In this document: one piece after another, positions 10,098 through 20,629 of the stretch
Position numbering within the stretch: the stretch's first letter is position 1
Layout: every line of letters starts with the position of its first letter
From: Nitzschia sp. pyKryTriq1
Lineage: Eukaryota > Bacillariophyta > Bacillariophyceae > Bacillariales > Bacillariaceae
DNA length: 64,000 bases
NCBI GenBank assembly: GCA_956465555.1
Contig: OY101115.1
Location: forward strand, 186,001 to 250,000
Direction: 5' to 3'
Translations under genes and position numbers: made by a program
The notes under the pieces: model-generated
What the model was told of the DNA's origin: nothing
The model's database searches: none
The model's input: the letters and a program-made list of their open reading frames with translations, nothing else

Positions 10098-11264
10098 CTA
10101 ATAGGATGCCTCGTCTTGTTGTTCGTGCTGCTCCAACAAGAAATCATTAGCCTCCTCAACAGCCGTAGTACTTCTTCTTGTTGTTGTAGTGCTGGTGGTG
10201 GTGGTGGTGCTGGTGGTGGTGGTGCTGCTGGTAGTAGTACTACTATTATCGTCCAGCAGCAGGAGCATCATCATCGAGTCGTCCACTACAACCTTGGCAT
10301 CGCCAAAGCCCAAGAGTTGGGCGATTCTTCGACTTGGTTTGGACAGATTCAGGGAAACCTCTCGCAGTAGGTAGGCCTTTTGTTCGGGATTGATGGTGCC
10401 AGTGGTCGTGCTGCTGCTGATGCTAGTGCTGTTGCTGTTGTTGTTGGATGAGGAGGACGACGACCGCAATCTCGACTGAGCTCGGAGAACAATCTTGACA
10501 TGTCTTCGCCGGGCTTGGCTCATACAAGGAAGGATGCAATGTTCCAGTCCACGAGCTGGCGAATCCATGGATATGGATCTCACCAAGTGCTCGTCGAACT
10601 TTTCAGCCGACTGACTTATCCGTAGAGCTTGCTGGAATTGCTTCAAATAAGCGCAGGAAGAAGAAGAAGAAGAAGATGATGATGATGATTCGGAGGCTGA
10701 TGTGGTTGTTGCGGCTGAATCAACGTTGTTGTTATCGAGGGAAAAAAGTTCTTGTTTCAAACGATCCACTGTAGCTTTGGCCGATCGTTTGGTTTCTTTA
10801 CCGAACCAGAGAGCTTGTTCCACCATCTTCTTGTCTTCGTCTTCTGCTTCTGCATCGTCTTCTGAGTGGTAGTAAAAGTCCTCGTGAATCGCCGTCACCA
10901 AGTTGTTTGGATCAAACGAGACGCCGATGACTCCTCCTGCTGCTCCTTTGTTGTTCTGGATGGTGGTGCCGTTGGTGCTGGTGGATGCTGTTGCCTTGCG
11001 CCGTTTGGAATCAGGGGCGACCTTGCGTGCAGATGGTTCATCCGGTGAAACACGGACGTGCTTCAAGCCATGATGATGAGCATCATGATCATCATCATCA
11101 CTGCTGTGAGTAATAGCAAGATCCATCATACTATGATCAGCGCTCATCATGATTCGTTCAGTTGTTGTTGCTGCTCCAAGAAGTTCTTGCTGATGATGGT
11201 GTATGCTGCTTTCATGTTCCACCAAGTAATGGTTGCACTCTTCTTTCTGTTGATCTACTATCAT
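10098..11264 (-). CDS. Serine/threonine-rich orphan protein, diatom-type RGLE motif
   Basis: Single exon. The open frame extends back to 11474 through a TTG; I choose ATG 11264 (MIVDQQKEECNHYLVEHESS, 388 residues) because coding character begins there, although ATGs at 11426 and 11420 are possible. The ordered part has three blocks: VSFDPNNLVTAIHEDFYYHSEDD (about residues 115-135), an acidic helix ending in ALWFGKETKRSAKATVDRLK, and MDSPARGLEHCILPC followed by RRRHVKIVLRAQSRL. I associate this ARGLE...VxxVLxxQ layout with a lineage-specific diatom family of unknown function, from memory. Poly-S, poly-T and poly-N runs separate the blocks. No membrane segment. Confidence 0.7.
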   Translation of the reverse strand: MIVDQQKEECNHYLVEHESSIHHHQQELLGAATTTERIMMSADHSMMDLAITHSSDDDDHDAHHHGLKHVRVSPDEPSARKVAPDSKRRKATASTSTNGTTIQNNKGAAGGVIGVSFDPNNLVTAIHEDFYYHSEDDAEAEDEDKKMVEQALWFGKETKRSAKATVDRLKQELFSLDNNNVDSAATTTSASESSSSSSSSSSSCAYLKQFQQALRISQSAEKFDEHLVRSISMDSPARGLEHCILPCMSQARRRHVKIVLRAQSRLRSSSSSSNNNSNSTSISSSTTTGTINPEQKAYLLREVSLNLSKPSRRIAQLLGFGDAKVVVDDSMMMLLLLDDNSSTTTSSTTTTSTTTTTSTTTTRRSTTAVEEANDFLLEQHEQQDEASY

Positions 11265-12855
11265 CGTGATGGTGAGTTGAGTTATGTTTACAGAGTTGAG
11301 TTTAAAGAGTTGAAATGAAAGGAGAAGTTCTGCGATCGCCGCAGGTACTATGCCGCATATTATCGCATACTCCTCGCGTAATACGCAGCAGTAAAAGGCA
11401 GAGATTATTGTAGGCGACATATGCATACTGTACCCCTCTCCTTCTTCCCGGCGATTGCGCCTGCTTTCTCCCAATAAAGTGCAAGTGTACCGGCGGTACT
11501 GTACTGCTGGAAGGGTTTTCGAGATGATAGAATGCGAGACTTCATATTCCTAAGATTGTTCTGTGGGCATATATTTCGTGTGTGGTCACGTTCGGATTAT
11601 TTAATGGTGATATGAAGATTTATACCTCAGTGATTGAAGTATGTAACGGTAAGAGACATAATTTATAATTATTGTCATTCGTGACTTCTTCCGCACACAG
11701 TTCACTGGACTACGAGCGCTACTCATTGCGAAATGGCCTCTAAATAATGACTTCACTAGACATTCGGTGGATCGTGAATGGAAAGAACAGCACTTAGGAA
11801 TCCAACTGCTCGTACAGTTGTACTGAAGGAGACTGAAGACGACGACTGACGACTCTGATCTAATACACTGTAGAATACTGTAACGACAATGAAGAAGCAG
11901 AGTTTTAGACGCTTTCTATTATCTTCCTTCTTGTTCCCCGCCGCCCAAACTCCTAGATGAAGTTGAGAAGATACGGTCATACTGTAGCATCATGAATGAA
12001 TGCAAGATACCATAAAAGAGGCGGTAGCATCAAAGCGGCAAATACTGCTGTACCAGTACGGTACTCGTACAGTAGCGGTGGTACCTGCTGCTACCCTGCT
12101 TGTTTTTGGTACCGGTAGAGCATAGCAGTACCAGTACGTACTCTCTACTCTCTCTACTCTAGTAGGTACAGTAGAGTATTCGTTCTCTCTACTACTACTA
12201 GCTACTAGAGCTAGCACCAGAGTCAACTGAATCATCATCAATCGGTGGGCGGTTGTCATTCAGGCGTGCTGGCTACTATCGTGGTTCCGGCGGCGCAGCA
12301 GCAAGAGAAGAACATGGCTCGCAACGAGGTCTGCCAGCCAAGCGGACTTGTAAACAAGGTAGACAGTGCATTGGTTCGCTATTTTACGATACTAGTAGAT
12401 TGCTCTAGCTAGTAGTAGTACTAGAAGAAGAATACCCATCCCCATCGTCAAGAGTACTAGTACTAGTAGTACCGGTAGTACCTCGGAATAATAGTAGCAA
12501 ATCTACTACTAAAATACGAAAAGTACTGAATCGCGCGCCCACGAGTGGCCAGGGGGTGAGTACCAACAACTCTGGTGGTCTTTATTTGTCAAGACAGAAC
12601 ATGATTACCGGTATGTACCACCACCACTCTTGCCTTGTTGTTGTTGGTGTTGTTGTACTATAATACTACTAGTAGAGACTAGTAGACCAACAAGTAGACT
12701 GTTCTACGACCGCTTGGTTTGTTTGTTTGTTTGTGACTACGAGTTCTTACTTCAAACGTACTGACAGGACTGTGTTGAGCTACGGTATGTGGACCGCTAC
12801 TGTACCTACTCTAGCTACTGGCGCTAGAGCTAGCCTATTATCTACTTGCTGCTAG
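11265..12855. other. Intergenic, palindrome-rich
   Basis: No supported gene in about 1.6 kb. It contains TACCGGTA at 12110, 12470 and 12605, (CTCT)-rich and CTAGCTAG-rich runs (12140-12215, 12810-12865) and a (GTTT)n tract near 12717-12734. Confidence 0.6.
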
Positions 12856-15630
12856 CTAGCAGCAATAAGAGTCGTAGTGGTTGCTCGCTCTGAGACAAAC
12901 TCCACAGAACAACCAGTCGCCAAAGACATCCTCAACACCACCACCACCAACGACACGCAACGACACAGCAGCCTTAGCATTGGTTTTATCTTGATCGGGA
13001 GGATTGGTGTCGTTTGTGACACTCGAAGCGGTCGAGACGGACGAGGCATCGGGCGCGCCGCCAGATGATGGCAGCAGCGAATCATCATCATCATTATTAT
13101 GACGACCACCAAGTAGTCCTCCTACTCCTACTCCTCCTTGATCATGGTGATGTTTTTTCTTTTGCAATTCTTGATAGAGCCAATGCGCATATTCCGATTC
13201 ATGGGTCAACTCCAAGGTGAGTTGGGTGTTGTTGGAATCATGAGTAAAGGGCACTGTCAATTGAAGAGAGGAAGCGGGTTGCATGGAAGGTTGGGCGACC
13301 AATTCTCCCAATCCCAAAGTCATGGAGGATGTCAATCGACAAGCGGAACTTTGCGTTTGATGTTTTTTGGATCGATGAAAGGGTTGTTCAAACAATCGAA
13401 TTTCCAGAGCACACAAATCAAATGAATTGACTTGTTCGGACATTATTTGCCAAGTCATGGCCTGTCTTCTTGATTCGAGAACGCCCCGTTCTTGATTGTA
13501 AAAGAGTTGCGCAATTTCCGTATGCCCATCAAACGTCATGGACAGAGTCCACCGGGACTGTTTGGAAAGACCTGAAATGGAATGTACCTTGATGGAAAGG
13601 ACCGAAGACGAAAAGTCGTGCGGAGGAGCGTCCACGAGAACGACCTCTGTAGCTTGAGGCCGTTGATAAATGGCATCATTGCCAACGCGTGTGCGGACCA
13701 CTAGAGGAAGTGTTGCAGTGACTTGCTGCTGTGGATCGTTATTTGACAAAGATCCTCCTGCTCCTCCTCCAAGTTTATTCTTTTGCTGTTGCTCGAGCTT
13801 TCGTTTTCGTCTTTCCTTTCGCGACAAGGCTTGGTGTAGCTTACTATTGTCCTTGGTGTTGTAAAAGGAATCGTGGCACATTTTGCGCAGAACCATGAAC
13901 ACAATCTTTTGACACGACGTGTCCCAATGCAACAATAGTCCATATTGCATCGACAAGAATCCCAAACGCAATTCAATCATGCTTCTCGTTTCCACAATAG
14001 TAGTAGTATTAGTAGTAGAAGCCGTCGAAGTACAAGTACCTGGCGGAAGTAGGACGGCCTTGGCAGGTCGTTTCTTCACTCCTGCTTCTTCTTCGGAAAC
14101 TTGTACGACAATCTTCATTTTATCCCGTAACTTGTCCAAGCAAGGCTCTTTGCCTCGAGCCGAAATGGCGCTGGCAATGCCGAGTGGTGATTCTCCCTTG
14201 CCCTTGTCCTTTTGCAAGATACAAGAGTCATGGACGTAAAAGGATGGTTCTTGGAGCAAACCTTCCTTGCTGTTGTTGTTATTTTGACTGTTGTTTGCTG
14301 CTTGAGAATGAGAAGAAAGAAGAGATGATATGGGAGTATCGTCCTTTTTGGGTTGATTGGCCGGATTGTATTGGGTATCGTACGCTTCAATCGGAGAGAT
14401 TTTAGAAGGCTTGTTTCGCGAGGATGATGTGAGACGAAGAGGTGGTCTATTTCGTTTCGCATGCATGCGAGTCCGAGTCGAAGAGGCGCTGTTCATAGAG
14501 TACGTTTCGGAAGTGTGGAGAGAACTTTGGGACGAAAGAGTACTCGTGGTCATGTTGGACCCAATCGAATCATCGAGTGAGTACTCATGTTCCAGCGGGG
14601 AAGGCGGCGGAAAGAGAGAAGACGAAGGCGAGGGCAGACTTGAAGTAGCAGCACTGGAAGTGGAACGTTCCACTTGTTCCTTGAGCAAGGCTTCAAAAAA
14701 GTCCTCGTGCAATCGGCAATAGACTTGCTGTTGCTGCATTTCGGCGGCAGTAGCAGTACCATTCCCAGCAGCAGCAGTACCAGAACCAGTACCACCGCTC
14801 ATCCCGCCAGCATGATCATCCTGGCCGTCTTTGGATGATGATGCTTGCAACATCAAGGCTCTTCCAATCACACTTTGGCCACTTCCAATATCTCCATCGC
14901 ATCCAAAGAATTCAATCCCAGACGCAACCCAATCCATCCACTCCTCCTCAGTTTCATCCGTACCGGTACCGGTACCGGTAACAGTGCCAGCTTGACCCTT
15001 GTGGTTGTTGCTTCGTCCCTTGGAATTGGCATGGTTTGGGTTGTTGTTACTGGTAATCGATGGGGATGATCCCGTAATACTCGTAATACTACTACTGCTT
15101 TTGGTTCCCTGCTTGGCCGTTTGGGCCAACCGCAATCGTTGCGAGGGCCCCGAAGACCAGTCCATCATGACTACCGCATTAGCAAGAGCATTAGCATTAG
15201 CATTAGCATGAGCAGTTGCATCCGTCTTTCCATTCTTTCCATGCTTTCCATTCCACAACGGAAGACTCGACATGCTATTGTCCTTTGCGTGCTGGCTCAT
15301 ACTGGTATCTTCTTGTTCTTCTCCTCCTCCTCCTTCCTTTTTGTTGGTAGAAGTAGTAGTAGTCGAAAGCAAGTTACAGGCACTTCGAGCTCGTTTGAGG
15401 AGCATAGATGGAGGCCGGATTCGTCGTCTTCTGCTACTGCCACCACCGGTACCAAAGCTTCCACTCCCGCTCATGCTACTGTGATCGTCACCACCAACAC
15501 CAGCACCACCACCACTACTACCACCCATACTTGCAGCGTCTTCTTGAACACTTCCCAGTGGTTGCGACAAGGATCTTCTCGCGGGCAATCTTCGGCTGTT
15601 CCCACTCGTCCCTCCTGCAGAGGGCGCCAT
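12856..15630 (-). CDS. Large low-complexity protein with C2-like domain
   Basis: Single exon. The frame opens at a GTG, and the first ATG is 15630 (MAPSAGGTSGNSRRL), giving 924 residues. The first 640 residues are mostly disordered (S, G, N, T, A runs, basic patches RSLSQPL and RRRRIRPPS), with short ordered islands such as YCRLHEDFFEALLKEQVE and MIELRLGFLSMQYGLLLHWD. A beta-rich block at about 676-820 (SVLSIKVHSISGLSK, RWTLSMTFDGHTEIAQLFY, LQLTVPFTHDSNNTQLTLEL) looks like a C2 domain with little of the Ca2+-binding Asp set, so calcium-independent lipid or protein binding is likelier. The tail ends in a cysteine-containing stretch. Its role is unknown. Confidence 0.75.
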   Translation of the reverse strand: MAPSAGGTSGNSRRLPARRSLSQPLGSVQEDAASMGGSSGGGAGVGGDDHSSMSGSGSFGTGGGSSRRRRIRPPSMLLKRARSACNLLSTTTTSTNKKEGGGGEEQEDTSMSQHAKDNSMSSLPLWNGKHGKNGKTDATAHANANANALANAVVMMDWSSGPSQRLRLAQTAKQGTKSSSSITSITGSSPSITSNNNPNHANSKGRSNNHKGQAGTVTGTGTGTDETEEEWMDWVASGIEFFGCDGDIGSGQSVIGRALMLQASSSKDGQDDHAGGMSGGTGSGTAAAGNGTATAAEMQQQQVYCRLHEDFFEALLKEQVERSTSSAATSSLPSPSSSLFPPPSPLEHEYSLDDSIGSNMTTSTLSSQSSLHTSETYSMNSASSTRTRMHAKRNRPPLRLTSSSRNKPSKISPIEAYDTQYNPANQPKKDDTPISSLLSSHSQAANNSQNNNNSKEGLLQEPSFYVHDSCILQKDKGKGESPLGIASAISARGKEPCLDKLRDKMKIVVQVSEEEAGVKKRPAKAVLLPPGTCTSTASTTNTTTIVETRSMIELRLGFLSMQYGLLLHWDTSCQKIVFMVLRKMCHDSFYNTKDNSKLHQALSRKERRKRKLEQQQKNKLGGGAGGSLSNNDPQQQVTATLPLVVRTRVGNDAIYQRPQATEVVLVDAPPHDFSSSVLSIKVHSISGLSKQSRWTLSMTFDGHTEIAQLFYNQERGVLESRRQAMTWQIMSEQVNSFDLCALEIRLFEQPFHRSKKHQTQSSACRLTSSMTLGLGELVAQPSMQPASSLQLTVPFTHDSNNTQLTLELTHESEYAHWLYQELQKKKHHHDQGGVGVGGLLGGRHNNDDDDSLLPSSGGAPDASSVSTASSVTNDTNPPDQDKTNAKAAVSLRVVGGGGVEDVFGDWLFCGVCLRASNHYDSYCC
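14960..14982. repeat. TACCGG tandem palindromic array inside a gene
   Basis: Three overlapping TACCGGTA palindromes in tandem lie inside the coding sequence of the C2-like orphan, where they encode an alternating G/T run. They show that this motif also spreads into exons. Confidence 0.6.
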
Positions 15631-16606
15631 TGTTGGATTTGGTTTTGGGTTGGGATTTGGAGGTGGGATGGGATCAGACACAGACAGATAGAATGACAGA
15701 TAATTCGAGTTGATACTGTAGACACCACGAGTCAGTCAGTTATAAAGGTAGGGAAGAAAGGAATGTTCTTTTACCCTCAGTATATGCTGCTGCTGTTGTT
15801 GTTGTTGACACAAACGGACGCGGATGGATGACCCCTCCTCTCCGTCCAACAACAACTTTCTCCTTCTTTCTTTCTTTTGCTTGGGTGGGTGCGGGTTGGG
15901 CGGGTTTTGGGTGCCGCACATGTTGTTGTGGAAGCCAAACGCCAAGTCGTCGTCTGTCTCTACTGGACTGTACCAAATGTACTGTATCTCTGAGGGTGAG
16001 AGTCTCCGTGTTCCCTTCCTCGTACAGTACATATTATTCGTATAAGTACTGTGGTATGTGTGTAGTCTACATCTATCATCGCGGGGTTTCGCCAAAGACA
16101 ATTTCATGTGACGTCCTGTCTCAACGGATGGAGGCATAGAATGGTGTGTCGTAGACGACGCCGCTCATTCCCAAGAGGCGGTCTGAAATTTGTTATATAT
16201 TCTACAGTCCTGAAGAATATAGATAAAAGGAATTTGAACCGATCGTCCAACGCATGCCACCGCTCTATTGATTCCTTCGTCGTTGTGACTCGAATAAGTC
16301 AAACGAAACAGGCAAGATTGGATATTATTTTATTTTTTGATTTCTTCGAATACAAGGGTAATCCAAATCTTTGGGGGAGGGGGCGGAGTGCGGGTACGAG
16401 TAAAATACTGAATACTGTATGATATGGTACATAGCGAGGCGCGGCTCGTTGTTCCGTGACTTTTCTGTGCATCATCATCAGCATCATCGCATCATCTAAT
16501 TTCACCTCTCTACTCTTTTCATTCATTCATTCATTCATTCATCCTCTCGCTTGTCTCCAAAGTCTAGTAGGTCTAGATAGAGAAGAACATTGCCCATAGA
16601 AGAGTT

Positions 16607-16666
<60 letters not shown>

Positions 16667-16735
16667 CTCGACAAACAGGACAGACAGTGGCGCAAGATTG
16701 TATCCTGCGCACACAATAAAACACAGAAGCACATC
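15631..16735. other. Divergent promoter region
   Basis: Shared upstream region of the minus-strand C2-like gene and the plus-strand orphan. No gene seen. It includes (ATTC)n near 16518-16541 and the dinucleotide array described separately. Confidence 0.6.
16609..16666. repeat. (TG)n(AG)n compound microsatellite
   Basis: About 15 TG units followed directly by about 13 AG units, roughly 70 bp upstream of the ATG at 16736. It probably lies in the 5' UTR or promoter, and its length may vary between alleles. Confidence 0.9.
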
Positions 16736-18733
16736 ATGAGCGGCGGCAAAACTGTCACTGCGACAGCAACAACAACAACGGAAACGGAAACGTCCACGAA
16801 TGGAGGATCATTTCGGAATTTGGTCCAATCCTTATTGTTTTCCGGTGGTGGTGCCAAGACGGCGACGACGACGGCGACGGCGACGAATGATGGTGAGGAT
16901 ATTCTTACGACTGCAAGTGCTACAAGAAGCAGCAAGAGAAAACGATTCTGGAAAAGAACAACCAGCACCAGCACCACTTCTACAACATCGACATCGACAT
17001 CAACATCGACATGTATCGTGGTATCCGCCACGACGACGAGTGATGCTGAGAATGATCAGTCTTCATCAGTTCCAACAAGAAGAACAGCACCAGCACCGGT
17101 AGCAACAGCACAGGCAGCATCAGCAACAGCCAAAGCATCCTGTTTGGACGAACCATCAACGTCAGTCCCGCGATACAGCATCCGAAGTACCACGCAGGAA
17201 GATGCTGGGGATCCAACAGCAACAGTGGCAGCAGGAGCAGGAGCGGTAGGGAGTCTCTGTTATGACATCATTGCGCCGACTTTTGGCTCGGAGGTGGCTG
17301 GTGCTGCTGCTGCTGGTGGTGGTGGTGGTGGTGCTGTTTCTTCTTGGGAATCCAATAATACTGATGATTCGGCGTGGCGACTACCTCCAATACTACTACT
17401 ACAAAATGAGAAGGAGGATGAAGAAGAAGAAGAAGATGATGATGATGATGATGAAGATGATGCATCACAACCACCAGCATCGTTTCTACTTCCTTCGACG
17501 TATCCACCATCCCATGAGCAACGACCAGCACTGACGCCCCTGGAATGGACCAAACTCGTCTCCATTCCCAAAGAAGGAACTCTACAATATTACATCTATC
17601 AGCAACAGCAACAACAGCAGCAATTCAGGAGTAACCATCATCCCTGGACAATAATGCGAAAAGAGGAAGAGGAAGATAATGATGATGATTCTCATCAGGA
17701 TGATTTTGCTGCTGCTGCTGCTGCTGCTGCTGCTGAGAATGAGAATGATGATCGAATGCTCGTATTGTATCGATGGATCCAATCTCGTAGGGCCATGGGA
17801 TGGGTACGATCCAGTTTGGCGGAGCTGCATGAACGATTGCAACAAGGATATAGTGAGGCCGCCAAATGTCATGCTCAGGCCCGACGACAACGACGACGGG
17901 CCGATTGGGACAGTCATGACAGCCAAGATCATCATCGTCTTCAAGACAAGAATGACAACAACAACAACAGCAACAACAACAATAACGACAGCGTCAACAA
18001 GGACAACGACACGAATGACAACAATAGTCTTTCTCAGTTGCTGCAATGGCGACATCGATTGGCAGGATTATGGTGTATGTATGCTCATATTCTATTGGAA
18101 GTCGGAATTCATTCTTCTAAGCATCATCATCATCATCGTCATACACATCATCATCATCATCATCATCATCAGTCCGAACCACAAAAGAGAAGTAGTAGTC
18201 AAGCAACCAAAGATTCTTACACGACCAAGAATAAGTCGAAGAAACGACGACGCGGCACATCTGCTGCTGCTGCGGCCATCAGCAGCAGGAGCAGCAACAG
18301 CAACAATGATGCCCCTGCTTTGGAGACGACTACTCGTACAACTGCTGCTGCTACTGCTACTTCGGAACTACGAATTCAAGACGTCCTGAGTCATGTGATT
18401 CTCATTCTGAAAACGGCACAAACATGTCCTTTGGTGGGAAATCATAAATATATCGTCTTGGCATTGGGCCGAATGATGGTTGTTGGATCGGTTCTTTTGG
18501 AACAACAACAACGACAACAAAATGCGGCACTCCTATCGGTACGAAGAATAGAGTCGACATTCATGACGAATACGACTACTACGATCCTGTCTGAGGATGA
18601 TTCTTCCAAACCAGCATTGATCCAAGCCATATCAGACGCGATTTCCTCTTGTTGGGACGCCATGGAAATTTGTCAAGGCAAGCTACTGGTACCGCAACGA
18701 TCAGAGGAAGAATCAGCATCCTCATCTCAACAT

Positions 18734-18765
<32 letters not shown>

Positions 18766-19435
18766 ACAACACCAGCGTGCTCACGCAGAAGCGTCCATGG
18801 ACTTTGTCTCGCACTATATTCATGAAACAACAAGATCATCATCATCATCATCATCATCATCGACCTGTCGTGGTGCGCGGTCGTCGTCCTCGTCGTCCCG
18901 GACTAAAATGGCCAACACAATTATTCCCAAGGAAACGCCCATTTCTGATCTTGTTCTCAAAGCCGAAATGAGGGCCGTTCTCGACCTGCCAGGGGAATTT
19001 CTTCTTCTCCTTCTTCGAGAAGAAGAAGGAGAAGGAGAAGAACACACCACCACGATGGTGTTTTGCGATCGAAATGCGGCACGAGCCCTTTGTCAGGAAG
19101 TCAATCGATGGAGTCGTCTCAAAGAGAAACTGGGTCAGCGCCTGCTTGCCACGGTAACTCCTACTACTATTACTTCCTCTACCGGTAATAGTAGCATTGG
19201 CAGTAGTAGTAGTAGTAGTCACCAGCAACAACAAAAACACACGGCTGCAGCGACCCCCTGGCTGGAAAATTTCGTCTTTTATCGCACCAGGGACTGTCCT
19301 TCGGATGTACCTCCCCCGAATGCCAAATGGAGAGACGTGGAATACGCTCCTACTGGTGATGGTGAAGACCGAGGGGGTTTGCCGGGAGGGGGAGGAGGAG
19401 CATCCGCCGATGCCAGAGTCGAATGGAAGTGGTGA
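16736..19435 (+). CDS. Large homopolymer-rich orphan protein
   Basis: Single exon; the ATG at 16736 (MSGGKTVTATAT) gives 899 residues. An apparent longer frame upstream only reads the TG/AG microsatellite. Runs of T, S, D, A, Q, N and H interrupt the chain. Ordered helical segments include LTPLEWTKLVSIPKEGTLQY, MLVLYRWIQSRRAMGWVRSS, LRIQDVLSHVILILKTAQTC, YIVLALGRMMVVGSVLL and a C-terminal block with DLVLKAEMRAVLDLPGEFLL and AARALCQEVNRWSRLKEKLG. I recognise no known domain. Stretches between the repeats look conserved-type protein rather than random, so a genuine gene is likely. Confidence 0.75.
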
Positions 19436-20629
19436 CGAAAGAAAGAATGCTGCAGTATTACTACATTGCTTACACAGCATTACTGAACTGAAGTGAATTA
19501 TTAGTACTAGATTGCGGTGAATTCTTGATTTCAACTACGACTGTACTACCGGTACGTGGGCGGTGGCTAGCTGTACCGTATTTTAGTACACGTACTAGAC
19601 TAGATCTCGTACAGCAGCCTTTCATTAAATGCCGGTAGGCATAACACATGCATGGAAACAAAAAATAAATAATACGAACTGTAGTATGGAGGCACATCAT
19701 ATTATGGATCGGTATGAAAGGACCTGCTCTAGACTGTGTCACCCGCCGGTAACAGGTAGCCACCTTCTAATTATGGCCAAGAGAAAGACTTGAAGATAGA
19801 GCAGTAGTGAAAGATACTCGTAGAGAGAACAAAAGTACCAGGGGAAAGAAGCACCTGGAATTCCGGTGACAGCAACACGGGTTTGGTTAGGTGCGCGGTT
19901 GCCCGCACTACAGTACTGGTACCGATCCTTCGATGTTCCTGGTAATAAATACAGGAGAATAGCAGAACCGCGCGCTTCTTATGTACCACCACGTACTACG
20001 TACTGTAGGATACAGTGTACACGCTAATACCAACTTTCGGACAATTTCCGTAATAATTCATTCCTTCATGATGATGAAATCACTAGTTATTTCCCGCTTT
20101 GCATTATTTGACGCTCTCAACCTCAACACGAGTTCTTGTTGAACCGCATCTTCTAGTACAGTACACGTACCGTACAAATTTTGTTTTTAAAAAATGGCGA
20201 AGGTCAAAAAATATAGGCGATGCTCTCTATCTGGTTGAAAATGCTACAGTATGTACAGCAGTATAATGGAAACGAAAGGCTGCGGCATCGGGATACTCAG
20301 AGCGCAAAAGATGCGAAATGTCGACACATCATAAAAAATAATAGAGGGTTCCCATCGCATTCTTTCTTTCTTTCTTGCATTCATTCTACTGTATCCATCT
20401 TTCCATCTTCTGTCTGCAAAACAACAAGGATCGTGGTCTTTCTACGAACAACAACAAGTAATAGTGATAAAGTCCAATCCAATCCAATCCAGTCAAAACA
20501 AGTCAAAAGTCAAGTCAAGTCAATCCGCCTGTACCTGGTAAAGAAGACAAAGACGAAGAGTAGGAGCAACAGCAACAGCAACAGCAAAGAAGAAGCAAGA
20601 AGAAGAAGTCGCAATATTATTATTAAAAT
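19436..20629. other. Intergenic
   Basis: No gene supported. Features are TACCGGTA near 19548, an A/T-rich stretch (20178-20215) and purine/pyrimidine simple repeats (CTTT near 20360, AGCAAC near 20560-20585) leading into the 5' UTR of the lipase gene. Confidence 0.55.

Noticed and set aside
16610-16735. N-terminal extension of the orphan protein through the TG/AG array
   Set aside because: It needs a non-ATG start and encodes only repeat-derived residues; the ATG at 16736 is sound.
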